In this document: piece by piece, positions 9,985 through 20,175 of the stretch
How positions within the stretch are numbered: the stretch's first letter is position 1
Layout: each line of letters starts with the position of its first letter
Source: Branchipolynoe longqiensis
Taxonomy: Eukaryota > Annelida > Polychaeta > Phyllodocida > Polynoidae
Direction of reading: 5' to 3'
Length of the DNA stretch: 64,000 bases
Assembly: GCA_030323885.1 (NCBI GenBank)
Contig: CM059190.1
Coordinates: forward strand, 82,328,709 to 82,392,708
Made by a program: the position numbers and the translations under genes
Notes under the pieces: generated by a model
What the model was told of the DNA's origin: nothing
Databases searched by the model: none
Seen by the model: the letters and a program-made list of their open reading frames with translations, nothing else

Positions 9985-10860
9985 ATCTAAATAATCTAAA
10001 TAATCTAAATAATATGAATAATATAAATAATATAAATAATTATATAATATAAATAATATAAATAATATAAATAATATAAATAATATAAATATTATAAATA
10101 ATATAAATAATATAAATAATTATATAATATAAATAATATAAATAATATTCTTCAGTGTTATGTGTGGTCTACTCTAATGTATGGTGCTGAGACATGGACA
10201 ATCTCTAAGAAAATGTACAAACGTTTAGCAGCATTTGAGATCTGGACTTATCGAAGGATGATGAAAATATCATGGACAAAGAAGATCACCAACAAAGAAG
10301 TTCTCAGAAAAATTAAAAATAAGAAAAGCTTGTTTGCCACTATACAGACAAAGAAACTTATTTATTTTGGCCACATCATTCGCCAGAGTTCAATATACCG
10401 TAGGAAGGGAAGGTGAATGGCAGCAGAGGGAGAGGGAGACCAAGAACATCATGGTTTACAAATAATTCACAGTGGACAGGCTTGAATTATTCACAGTCTA
10501 TCAGAACAGCACACCATCGGGACAAGTGGAGAACCATTGCATCCAACCCTCGACTAGAAGACGGAACTATTGATTGATTGATAAATAATATAAATAATAT
10601 AAATAATATAAATAATATAAATAATATAAATAATATAAATAATATAAATAATATAATTAATATAAATAATATAATATATATATAATAATATAAATAATAT
10701 AAATAATATAAATAATATAAATAATATAAATAATATAAATAATATAAATAATATAAATAATATAAATAATATAAATAATATAAATAATATAAATAATATA
10801 AATAATATAAATAATATAAATAATATAAATAATATAAATAATATAAATAATCTGTGGTAC
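9985..10860. repeat. TAATATAAA / TAATCTAAA microsatellite, split by a LINE fragment
   Basis: A 9-10-bp AT word (AATAATATAA and AATAATCTAA variants) runs from about 9985 to 10149 and again from about 10576 to 10860, then decays into AAATAATCT words to about 10975. The LINE fragment at 10149-10575 sits between. Confidence 0.9.
10149..10576 (+). pseudogene. 3' fragment of a LINE endonuclease/reverse transcriptase
   Basis: The frame reads VWSTLMYGAETWTISK, RLAAFEIWTYRRMMKISW, NKEVLRKI, LIYFGHIIRQSS. This is the familiar 'YGaEtWtl...R-iDAFE-W-yRRmLkIsW...l-wfGHv-R' segment after the RT domain of many animal LINEs. A frameshift or stop occurs near 10414, after which related sequence (WRTIASNPRLED) continues to TGATTGATTGAT at the end. 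Confidence 0.85.
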
Positions 10861-11002
10861 CTAAATAATTTGTGGTATTCTCTGTGTCAACAAATCTAAA
10901 TAATCTAAATAATCTAAATAACCTAAATAACCTAAATAGTCCAAATCATCTAAATAAGCTAAATAATCTAAATAAAACAAAATGGTGTAATGATTAGAAT
11001 AC

Positions 11003-11265
11003 CTGATGGATGCCTGGCCCGGTGAAGATGACCTTCTGCTTGGCGATTAGCGAATACGCGGCGTACTTGGCCAGCCAGCGCCACACGCAGATGTAGACGG
11101 TTCCTGCGCGAGCTGCGAGCACCTTCCACTGGGAGACACGCGTGTTGAAGGTGAACTTCAAGTCTCGGAAGATGAGAATCTCAGCGTCGAACGAGAGGCG
11201 GGGTTTGGCCACGTCGAAGAAGACCGACAGCTGCCCGACATTGCTGCTGGTGCTCAGAGCTGGGT
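11003..11265 (-). CDS. E13: first half of beta module 2
   Basis: The exon is 263 nt, phase 1 in and phase 0 out. The acceptor ends ATATTGCAG at 11266, and the donor GTATTC starts at 11002. The translation contains NVGQLSVFFDVAKPRLSF, VSQWKVLAARAGTVYICVWR and YSLIAKQKVIF. The 'W-x-x-xA-x-x-G-x-VY-x-xVWR' pattern followed by 'Y-xLI-xKxxx' parallels 'RSVRLDSTTLGHFYLLLHR' plus 'YLVKKIKLD' in E9-E10. The domain is unnamed by me and predicted all-beta. Confidence 0.85.
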
Positions 11266-11562
11266 CTGCAATATTTCACAAAGGTGGAGACATAATAAGG
11301 GTAGACTCTGTCGTGGTTTGTTTCTTAATAACATTATGGAAGGGCTTAGTTTGTTTGATCATTACCGTATTCTCTATCAATTAAAGTCATCTCTCAAGTT
11401 CAGTCCATTCACACTCCAAACAGGCGTGACCCGAACCCTCATCCCTACTCGTTACTCATGTATCTGCGGTGTGGGTCGGTGGGTCGGTGAAGAAAAGGTT
11501 AGCTGCGTTGGCGACGGCGGCTTCGGTTGTTGTGTGGTTTAAACTTGGCAACAAAAAAAATT

Positions 11563-11796
11563 GTTGTTGGTACATTAGTTGTTTAAGCAGGGGAAATTCC
11601 AATCGCGGACGATTGGTCTGGCTCATTCCATTGCTCCTTGCCCTATCCTAATAATGCTGAGCGCCTAGCTAGGAAGTGACAAGTATCAATGTTGAAGTCA
11701 TTGGTTTTACTCAACCAGACTTTGAACCCATGATCCGATGATCTACCAACACAGGAGATGGGCACTCTAACTCATTCGGCCATCCCGTCTGGTCAG
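11563..11796 (-). mobile_element. Family-1 SINE body with the family-2 type tail
   Basis: Head and body match family 1 (complement of CCTAATAATGC, AAGTATCAATG, GGCCATCCCGTCTGG). The 3' part is GTTGGTACATTAGTTGTTTAA plus GACGATTGGTCT, instead of the CCTAGCAACATC tail. It is therefore chimeric relative to the other family-1 copies. Confidence 0.75.
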
Positions 11797-12055
11797 TGAT
11801 TACGTGACCGGGTTGGCAGGAAACAGCCCTGGAGGTGGTAGGCCGTTGTTAGTTCTTGGGGAGCCTCAAGCTGGCGCCCGGATGGTGGTGGTTAGCATTC
11901 TGCCAGGTTTCACCATTTGACGGTAGATGGCACCATAGTCAGTGAGGATATTACTCTTGTTGGTTGCCTCCGCGCCCCATGAATTACCCGTGTTATGAAA
12001 ACATGCACTATTTACAGATTTCCCGCCCTTCAGAACTCGGGAGAAATCGGGTTGG

Positions 12056-12376
12056 TTGATTGGTTGTTTGAGTTTTACGTCCTGGCAACATCTGAGGTCA
12101 TATCAGGACGGGTACCGACTTGTGACAGTGCGCACCCATGGTGACTTTATAGTGCTGCCCTACAGGGAAATCAAGCCACTGGTACGATAACCCGATATCC
12201 TACCCAGTCAAATTATCCTGACACTGAGCGAACCAGTCCTTGTCCTATCCTATTAATGCTGAGTCCCAGGCTAGGAAGTGCCAAGTATCAATTTTAAAGT
12301 CATTGGTTTGACTCAACAGGGAACCGACCTTCCGCACACGAGGCCCGCACTCTACCGATTAGGCCACCGCCCCGGG
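12056..12376 (-). mobile_element. tRNA-derived SINE (family 1)
   Basis: Full order of tail (CCTGGCAACATCTGAGG), body and tRNA-like head ending GATTAGGCCACCGCC on the plus strand. Confidence 0.8.
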
Positions 12377-12468
12377 GGCCTTGCTTAATGAATGACTGCA
12401 AAGTTATGTACCAAAATGTTGCAAATGTGGCACCAAAAAAAACAACTAACATAACTACTAACAGCTAA

Positions 12469-13166
12469 AGGCCCTGTCACACTATGACGTATGGCACCGG
12501 CGTGTGCATAATGTGTTGAAATAAATTTCAAATCAAAATAGGTTGGCATACGCCAAACTTTTCGTGCTGCGAGTGATAAAAATGGGCGTACACATAACGT
12601 ACACACAACGTACATACAACATATGTAACAGAACTTTGACCTATTGAGAGTGTTCATGTGCCTCACAAAACGTTCACAAAACATTCGCATATGCTGACCA
12701 ATGTTACGTACGTTACTCCATCGCTAGAAGTATGGTGCATACGTTAAGTCCACTGGAGATATGGCAGGCAAACGTTCGAAGTAGGTTTGGAGTACGTTAT
12801 GCATCCATTGGCTGTATGTGGACTGCACATTCCCAACAGGCTGAACTTATGGCTAACGTGTTCCAACTTATCCCGACCTACCCCTAACATGTACATAATG
12901 TACGCCGACGTACACTGAGCATAGACCGAGCGTATGAGAAACATATGAGCCATACGGCGACATACATTGAACATGTTGAACATGCACAACAATTTGTTAG
13001 CGGCTCGACCTACGCCGACCTATGACAACCTATGACGCCGTATCCTGAGCATACTCGATATATGCCCAAGGAATACGTAATGTATGACACTGTATGCCAA
13101 TGTGTTGGTCAAAAATCACATATGTCAGCATACGCTAAGGCCAGACATCATTGTGAGACAGCCCCT
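12469..13166. mobile_element. Foldback element, CATACG-word family, copy 1
   Basis: The left end AGGCCCTGTCACACTATGACG is mirrored by a right end with GTGAGACAGCCCC. The interior is dominated by CATACG/CGTATG and TACGTTA words. Flanks are TAA at left and TTA at right, so the duplication is imperfect or the edge is off by a base. Confidence 0.7.
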
Positions 13167-13421
13167 TTAGATGACAAGGCTACTACCAAATTGAGATTGC
13201 TGTTCAGCAATGAAAACAAGCCGCAATGCAACTTACTCATCATGGACAGGGTAAATAAACCATCATCAAAAATAAAGAAATAAAGAAATAAAGAAATAAA
13301 GAAAGAGAACTAGTGAATGTAGCGGACTCCCTCTGTTCTGCACTGGTCGTGGCAGCCATCAGATTCCCGCCTCACTAATGAAGTACAGTAGTCAGCTGCC
13401 GCATATTTGTTTAATATGATC

Positions 13422-13812
13422 TAGATACAAGATTCACCCCGTACTGCTGCAGTAGGGGTGCAAACCAACCCTATATAAAAGCTGTCGAAAATGCGGGTCA
13501 AAGAATTGAGAGCCTAATTTCACAATCTAAGAAGCAACATTTATTCTTTACATCTGTCTTATTGATAGCCCGCTACCTTTGAGTTGACAAATATAATATA
13601 ATATCTAGTTTAATAAGATTTAAAAGTGAAATCGACGGCGTTCTGCGGCCGCCATCTTGTCTTTTTGCATTCTCTCTCATTCACCAACTCTACATTTGAC
13701 ACTGGTGCCAGGCATTCTACTTGTTGTTCCATACTAACGCTATTTTCGACCGTATTTATATAGGGTTGGTATTCACCCGTGTACTACAAGTACCGGGTGA
13801 ATCTTTTATCTA
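13422..13812. mobile_element. DNA element with 9-bp target duplication, copy 2
   Basis: TIRs TAGATACAAGATTCACCCC and GGGTGAATCTTTTATCTA have an inner paired block CCAACCCTATATAAA / TTATATAGGGTTGG. The flanks AATATGATC (13413-13421) and AATATGATC (13813-13821) are identical, a clean 9-bp duplication. The right flank ends 15 bp from the E12 donor. Confidence 0.85.
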
Positions 13813-13837
13813 AATATGATCATGATGAAGTACTCAC

Positions 13838-13932
13838 CTGCCACTCCAACTGCACTCCACTCAGCGTAATCAAACCTGAAGACAGCATCATCCCATTCCG
13901 AGGAGCCAGACACATACTTGGTGGACAAAAGT
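13838..13932 (-). CDS. E12: end of PAN/apple-like domain
   Basis: The exon is 95 nt, phase 2 in and phase 1 out. The acceptor ends GTCTTTTTAG at 13933, and the donor GTGAGT starts at 13837. The translation LLSTKYVSGSSEWDDAVFRF is followed by DYAEWSAVGVA. Joined to E11 it completes the '...CRLLS...' strand expected after the core cysteines of PAN domains. Short, but phase and splice signals are good on both sides. Confidence 0.8.
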
Positions 13933-14160
13933 CTAAAAAGACAAGCAATGTATCACTTAGCCCAAATTTTGTTTAAGGGTGGTGATTGTTCTGTTGATCA
14001 CGCAAATCACGGTCGGGCGGGCAATTTCGTTTTGTTTTAAAAGAAGAAGAATTTTATTATTTATAAAAATATATATTGGACCGCCCTAGACTGATAAACG
14101 GATTGCATGTGATTAATGTACATATCACAATGTTTTCAGTCAAACAATGAACACTGTATT

Positions 14161-14390
14161 TTGTTGTTGGTACATTAGTTGTTTAAACAGGGGAAATTTC
14201 AATCATGGACGATTGGTCTTCCTCATTCACTGCTCCTTGCCATATCCTAATAAGCCTGAGTGCCTGGCTAGGAAGCAACAAGTATCAATTTTTAAGTCAT
14301 TGGTTTGACTCGACCAGTGTTCGAACCCACGATCCAGCAACACGGGAGACGGACGCTCTAACCCATTCTGCCATCCCATCTAGTATTCTC
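14161..14390 (-). mobile_element. Family-1 SINE body with the family-2 type tail
   Basis: Same chimeric organisation as the copy at 11563-11796: tail GTTGGTACATTAGTTG and GACGATTGGTCTTCC, then the family-1 body and head. Confidence 0.75.
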
Positions 14391-14424
14391 ATTTCGAAAT
14401 TCATTATATCATACAGTTCAAAGA

Positions 14425-14668
14425 GAATAAAGTGCTGCACCACTGGGAAATCAGGCCGCCGCCACCATGACTCGATATCAGACTCAGTAACATTATCATG
14501 AACCTGAGCTAAACAGTCCCTTGCCCTATCCTATTAATGCCGAGCACCTAGCTAGGAAGCAACAAGTATCAATTTAATAAGTCATTGGTTTTGACTCAAC
14601 TGGGAACTGAATTCCTGATATCCCGCACGCGAAGCCCATGCTCTACCGATTCAGCCACTGCCTCAAGC
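14425..14668 (-). mobile_element. Truncated family-1 SINE
   Basis: Lacks the 3' tail. Body words (CACTGGGAAATCAGGCC, CCTATCCTATTAATGCC) and a head ending CTACCGATTCAGCCACTGC on the plus strand are present. Together with the copy before it, it fills most of the E11-E12 intron. Confidence 0.75.
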
Positions 14669-14721
14669 CTGTGAAGCTGGAAGAGGCCATAGATTGTGTC
14701 CGAATAAATTGAGCTGCTTAC

Positions 14722-14896
14722 CTGCACATATTGGATCCGTCATTTGCATACTCGATGGCCTTACAGTCGAAGCTGTCGTGGTCGATGCACATGTCACCGC
14801 AGTCCTCCATAGACAGCACTGAGTAGAGCTCCAGCACTGTGGTCGTCGAAGACTGCTTAATTGACCGACTTCCGGTAGTGGTCCACATCGCATACT
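14722..14896 (-). CDS. E11: core of PAN/apple-like domain
   Basis: The exon is 175 nt, phase 1 in and phase 2 out. The acceptor ends CCATTACAG at 14897, and the donor GTAAGC starts at 14721. The translation contains LELYSVLSMEDCGDMCIDH followed by SFDCKAIEY and NMC. The pattern 'SxxxCxxxC...FxCxAxxY......C' matches PAN/apple modules, which bind proteins or sugars in extracellular proteins. Residues EYAMWTTTGSRSIK precede the domain. Trefoil and vWA lie upstream, beta module 2 downstream. Confidence 0.8.
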
Positions 14897-14999
14897 CTGT
14901 AATGGTAGCATATAGGCATGTATTTATACAAATGAACATGTATTTTTTGGAGTGAGTGGTAGAGGTGTGAGGCAGAGCCAGATGGCGCCACCAGGCGGG

Positions 15000-15830
15000 G
15001 CAGAAGGACCTGACTAGGAGATGACTGGAGGAGTATCACTTAGTTGGTTTAGCGTCAGGTTCATATGAACTGAGGAGAGTTTATAGATAATCGATTTATG
15101 GATAATCATACTAGTATAATTGCTTATGCAGCACATATACATGCATATATATATATATACTTATAGTAAATGAAGGGTTCAGGTGCAAAACTGACAAATG
15201 TCATCGGGGTCGAAATGAAACCATGGCTACCACATTTGAGCTGAAGCTTCCATCATTCCGATAATCAAATCAGGTTTTTTCTCACAGAAGCTGCTATGTC
15301 CCCTATTTAATGAATTCCCTACTCAATATGAAATCGATAGACTTTAACAGAAAAACACAACAATACATTTTATTTTACAGAAAAAAACTTAATTGGATTT
15401 GTCTGTGTTTGTCCCTAAACCCTTGATATTTATACATGTATACATAAAGCAGCAATCTATGGTACAGTCCCAATAAGGATAGTTGATCCATGTACAGTCT
15501 GTACCACGTGATAGGAGGAATGGAACTAGGACAGTGTTTGTAGAGTCCAGGATAAAAAGTGACTTCCGGTTTTTGTCCCATCGATTCCCTAACAATGTTG
15601 AGATTATACACTTAGTACAAAAGCCTTTCCGTATCCTCGCGGAAATCAAACCTCACTCAGTATAAGGGACATGGTTCAATGTTTCAAAACATTCCTGGCA
15701 TGTTGTGATATTTCAGTAACAGCTGGAGAAAATCCATAGAATATATTTTAATATGTAGAATATCTTCGACCTTTTTTGAAAGAAATAACACAAACAGTAG
15801 ATTACAGTATCGGAAATGTGTGCTTTATAG
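15000..15830. other. Intronic sequence without recognisable features
   Basis: AT-rich unique-looking DNA with a short TATATA run near 15147. I see no exon, TIR or SINE head. Open frames here lack domain signals. Confidence 0.5.
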
Positions 15831-17159
15831 GTGCTTCCCTTTGTTTTAGCTGATGTGAGGTTAACATGCAGGGTGTAGTCCCGACACAGGCTGACATGTG
15901 AGTGTGTGTGAGTGTGCATATGTGTGCTTTATAGGTGTTTCCCTTTGTTGTACCTGTTGTGGGGTTAACCTGCAGGGCATAGTCCTGACACAGGTTGACG
16001 TGTGAGTGTGTGTATGTGTGAGTGTGTGTGTGTGTGTTTTATAGGCGCTTCCCTTTGTTTGACCTGTTGCAAGGTTAACCTGCAGGGCATAGTCCCGACA
16101 CAGGTTGACGTGTGAGTGTGTGTATGTCTGAGTGCGTGTATGTGTGAGTGTGCGTGTGTGTGTTTTACAGGCACTTCCCTATGTTGTACCTGTTGTGAGG
16201 TTAACCTGCAGGGCGTAGTCCCGACACAGGCTGATGTGTGAGTATGTGTGAGTGCGTGTATGTGTGAGTTGCGTATGTGTGCTTTATAGGTGCTCCCCTT
16301 TGTTTGACCTGTTGTGAGGTTACCCTGCAGGGCATAGTCCCAACACAGGTTGACGTGTGAGTGTGTGTATGCGTGAGTGTGTGTACGTGTGAGTGTGCGT
16401 GTGTGTGTTTTATAGGCACTTCCCTTTGTTGTACCTGTTGTGAGGTTAACCTGCAGGGCATAGTCCCGACACAGGCTGATGTGTGAGTATGTGTGAGTGT
16501 GTGTATGTGTGAGTGTGTGTATGTGTGAGTGTGCGTGTGTGTGTTTTATAGGTGCTTCCCTTTGGTGTACCTGTTGTGAGGTTAACCTGCAGGGCATAGT
16601 CCCGACACAGGCTGATGTGTGAGTATGTGTGAGTGCGTGTATGTGTGAGTTGCGTATGTGTGCTTTATAGGTGCTCCCCTTTGTTTGACCTGTTGTGAGG
16701 TTACCCTGCAGGGCATAGTCCCGACACAGGTTGACATGTGAGTGTGTGTATGTATGAGTGTGTGTATGTGTGAGTGTGCGTATGTTTGCTTTATAGGTGT
16801 TTCCCTTTGTTGTACCTGTTGTGGGGTTAATCTGCAGTACATAGTCCCGACGCAGGCTGACTTGTGAGTATGTGTGAATGTGTATATGTGTGAGTGTGCG
16901 TATGTTTGCTTTATAGGTGTTTCCCTTTGTTGTACCTGTTGTGGGGTTAATCTGCAGTACATAGTCCCGACGCAGGCTGACTTGTGAGTATGTGTGAATG
17001 TGTATATGTGTGAGTGTGCGTATGTTTGCTTTATAGGTGTTTCCCTTTGTTGTTCCTGTTGTGGGGTTAACCTGCAGTGCATAGTCGCAACACAGGCTGA
17101 CTTGTGAGTATGCATGAGTGTGTGTATGTGTGCTTTAAAGGCACTTCCCTTTGTTTTAC
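15830..17159. repeat. GT-rich array whose unit carries the E10 end and splice donor
   Basis: About eleven tandem units of roughly 103-128 bp. Each contains, on the minus strand, a diverged copy of the last ~45 nt of E10 (CCTGTGTCGGGACTATGCC, TGCAGGTTAACC), the donor-like ACAGGTACAACAAAGGG and a CA/CACT-rich tail. The final unit is E10 itself. Long minus-strand frames through it (for example 15965-16597) are by-products. Confidence 0.9.
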
Positions 17160-17457
17160 CTGTTGCGAGGTTAACTTGCAGGGAGTAGTCGCGACACAGG
17201 TTGATGGCGTTGACCAAGTCGACTTCCTGCCCAATGTCGACCAGCTGCGTGAGGCCGGTGATGACAAGAGTGTTGAAGGCCTTGCTGCTGCAAGCGTCGT
17301 ACGGGACGGGCAGCTTTGTGTCCTTGCTGTACAGGGCGAGCATGTCGCCGGCCCGCACCTTGAGCCCCTTCATCTTGATGCGCTGAATTCCCTCCACGCG
17401 AATGTCCAACTTGATCTTTTTCACCAGGTATGTCTTCGTGCCTATTGTTCGGTGTAG
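17160..17457 (-). CDS. E10: second part of beta module 1
   Basis: The exon is 298 nt, phase 0 in and phase 1 out. The acceptor ends CTTAATGTAG at 17458, and the donor GTAAAA starts at 17159. An alternative acceptor 16 nt downstream would break phase with E9, which decided the start. The translation holds TKTYLVKKIKLDIRVEG, KMKGLKVRAGDMLALYS and AFNTLVITGLTQLVDIGQEV, ending NLCRDYSLQVNLAT. All-beta pattern, paired with E9, and similar to E13-E14. The last ~45 nt and donor were copied into the downstream tandem array. Confidence 0.85.
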
Positions 17458-17544
17458 CTACATTAAGAAGACAAAGTTTATGTAATGTGCATATAGAACG
17501 GTATTGACTGATGTGGGTGTGGCGATCTGTACATCTCTCTGTAG

Positions 17545-17850
17545 TTGGTTGGTTGTTGGAGTTTTATGTCCTGGCAACATCTAAACTCATATCAGCACGG
17601 GTACCGACTTGTGACAGCGCACACTCATGGCGACTTTATAGTGCTACCCCCACTGGGAATGCTGGCCGCTATGACTCGATATCCCACTGAGTTAACCTGT
17701 CCTTGCCATATCCTATTAATCCCGAGCGCCAGGCTGGGGAACGACAAGTATTAATTTCATAAGTCATTGCTTTGACTTGACTGGGAACAAAACTCCTAAT
17801 TTTCCGCACGTGAGGCCCACGCTCTAATAATTGGGCCACTGCAACCGGTC
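17545..17850 (-). mobile_element. tRNA-derived SINE (family 1)
   Basis: Tail CCTGGCAACATCTAAAC, body and degraded tRNA-like head, in the E9-E10 intron. Confidence 0.8.
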
Positions 17851-18489
17851 TCCCGCTGTCATTGTTTATGGATTGTTCTCCAAAACTTGGCAGCACATAT
17901 CTGGTTTCCACATTGCGAAAGGGATAATTAATTCCTTCTTTTTGTTGGAAGCAGGGTCGAATAATTATTGTTGCCTCTGCGTATTAAGTATGTTAGACAT
18001 ATTATATTACATCTATTTAATCTATCCCACAAAATGCATTAAATGTATGATTTTGTGCTAATGTGAAAATGTGAAAATTTACACATTGACATTATGCATT
18101 TACCCAAAATTGTTTTCAACTTTTCTCTTGTAAGACAATCTTGTTTGCTTAACTGTAATCAATCAAATCTTGTTAGAATTTGTTGTGTATGCTAATATGA
18201 TGTTCTGGATATCTGTTTGATTTCCAGGTTACATGAGTGATTTTTAACATGTTGCTCAATTTGAATAATATCAAAATCAAAAAATGAAATGGATTATTCA
18301 ACTCTGATACATGCACAACATGTAAACCTTCATATGAACATGGATTCTTCTATTATTTGGACTGTTTTCTTAAACTATTTGGAAAGCTTTTACTTTTGAT
18401 TTCCATGTCATGCTTTTGTGCCCAGTTTCAGAGAATAATATTGACCAATATTTGGGGAGGGTGGGTGGGTGTATAAATGACCTACTAAC
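17851..18489. other. AT-rich intronic sequence
   Basis: No feature recognised apart from the donor of E9 at the right edge. Confidence 0.5.
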
Positions 18490-18647
18490 CAGGAGATAAA
18501 AGTGGCCGAGTGTGGTGGAGTCCAGCCTAACACTGCGGATGAAGCCTGCCTGTGTGAAGGGTGCTAACTGCACAAGGGTCTTTGCAGCATCCTCATTCAT
18601 CCGGAAGTAGACACCGCCAAAGGTCACTGTCTTGACCTCCAACGAAG
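18490..18647 (-). CDS. E9: first part of beta module 1
   Basis: The exon is 158 nt, phase 1 in and phase 0 out. The acceptor ends TATTCGCGCAG at 18648, and the donor GTTAGT starts at 18489. The translation SLEVKTVTFGGVYFRMNEDA leads into LAPFTQAGFIRSVRLDSTTL and GHFYLL. The Gly-x-(aromatic) 'LGHFYLLLHR' strand continues into E10 and has a counterpart 'AGTVYICVWR' in E13. A DNA element begins about 20 bp upstream of the acceptor. Confidence 0.85.
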
Positions 18648-18668
18648 CTGCGCGAATAAAGGGAAGAC

Positions 18669-19728
18669 CCGGTGTAGCAGGAAATCGCAAACCCCTGGAG
18701 ATCGCACACCCCAGGGTTTGCGATTTCCTAGGAAATCACAAACCCCCCATGAAAATCGCAAACCCCCCATGCTTTGTAGCATTTTGTAATATTCAACTAA
18801 TACTCTAGTAAATAATGGTTTAAATAATGGATAAATAGAATTTGGAATATTAAAATGGTTGTATTTACTGTATGTAGTGACTGAAGTTGGAACGTTTTGC
18901 TAATGACATTGTTTACATTGCCGTTCCTAAAACTGAGTGATAATACCAGGATATTGCCGCACCTCTTTGGTGACTGGCCTTTACAATGGCCTCAGTGGCG
19001 ACATCTGTGAATAAAGGCCGTTTTCAGTGCATGTGCGGTCAGAATTACAAACTGGACTATCACAAAGATGTTTTCATTAGGATAAAGACTGCGAAACATG
19101 GGGGGGTTTGTGATGTCCAGGGGGATATGTCATTTCCTAGGAAATCGCAAGCGCCGCATGCCCATATATGGCATGGGGGTTTGCAATTTCCTAGGTTGAT
19201 TGATTGATTGATTGATTGGTGGTTGCTTTACGCCGTGTCGGCAGCATAGGCCATATTCACAGTGAGAAATGTTTGTTTTTTGTTCAAACCATCACTTTTA
19301 CATGTAAAAGCAGATTATCATTTATGTGCCAATAGACACTCATTAAATTAGAAAGCTCACAATCATATATTTGTGGTCAAGGGAAACAAATTCCCATAGA
19401 AAAAGAAAAGTTTTATTAATAATTGATAGAATGTATTTATTAAACTATATGAGGTGGTACAGTCCAGCTGCCCTCAAAAAGGCTAAAATGTTTTCCTGTT
19501 TTACCTTAGTAAAAAGGTCACGCATACTCTCTGCAGTGTAGAACTGTTGGCGCAGGGCCAAAAAATCAACGCAACTTAGTCAAATGTGTTTGAGTGTCAG
19601 TGGGGACTGACACCCAATACATTCAGCGGGAGGTTCCCCCTTGAGCAGAAAAGCATGTGTAAGCCACGAGTGGAAATCACAAGTGGGGGTTTGCGATTTA
19701 CAGGGTTTGTGATTTCCTGCTACACCGG
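18669..19728. mobile_element. DNA element with AAATCGCAAACCCC subterminal repeats
   Basis: Termini CCGGTGTAGCAGGAAATCGC and GATTTCCTGCTACACCGG mirror each other. GGAAATCGCAAACCCC and variants occur several times near each end in both orientations. A LINE fragment is inserted in it. No clear target duplication. Confidence 0.75.
19196..19672 (-). pseudogene. 3' end of a LINE (minus strand)
   Basis: On the minus strand the frame reads THAFLLKGEPPAECIGC, PLTLKHI, a stop, then LSCVDFLALRQQFYTAES and NILAFLRAAGLYHLI. The 'PxxCxxC...TxxHIxxxC' segment after RT is typical of the I/Jockey/R1/CR1-like LINE groups. The 3' UTR ends in an ATCA tandem tail (TGATTGATTGATTGATTG on plus). Confidence 0.75.
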
Positions 19729-19938
19729 ATGATGGGACCTACTGTAGTAGGCAGCAGTGACCTATCAGGCTCTGCTCCACATAGACAGGTGGGCGTGAAT
19801 AGGGTGATGATATTAAAGCTGTATATTCAGATGAAGCATCAAATATATAGACATGTATAATTTCTTTTTTTTTATTAAAAAAAACACTAAAATCTTTTTC
19901 TTCAAATCTCTTCAAATTGACCCGGAGTGGCTACTCAC

Positions 19939-20146
19939 CATTGCGGGCTTGCTCGATGACCATCCTGGTCTTGACGGTGTTGCAGATAGCAGTATGCAGA
20001 AGGGTGCCTCCGGCCGGAGTGAAGTACATGTCACTCGGCACCAGGCTCTGGAGGTCGGCTACCTGCCCAGCGGCGCCCGAGTAGTCGAAGAGCATGACGG
20101 CAATGTTGTGTGACTTGAGCACGGCCATCATGGTGGCTGCCACGGG
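19939..20146 (-). CDS. E8: C-terminal part of vWA domain
   Basis: The exon is 208 nt, phase 0 in and phase 1 out. The acceptor ends TTCGGACACAG at 20147, and the donor GTGAGT starts at 19938. The translation PVAATMMAVLKSHNIAVMLF is followed by DYSGAAGQVADLQSLVP and TPAGGTLLHTAICNTV. The 'aaxxLKxxxIxVxLF' helix-strand pair and the trailing 'DLxSLVPxxxYF' are standard for the second half of vWA folds. Confidence 0.9.
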
Positions 20147-20175
20147 CTGTGTCCGAAATAGACAAGAAGAGGGAA

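Noticed and set aside
15965..17267. A CVGTMPCRLTSQQ repeat protein on the minus strand
   Set aside because: The frame runs through satellite units that contain copies of the E10 donor; the true exon ends at 17160.
17441..17457. Alternative acceptor of E10 at 17442
   Set aside because: It would enter in phase 2, which does not fit the phase-0 end of E9.
19853..20113. Plus-strand ORF over E8
   Set aside because: It is the complement shadow of the vWA exon.
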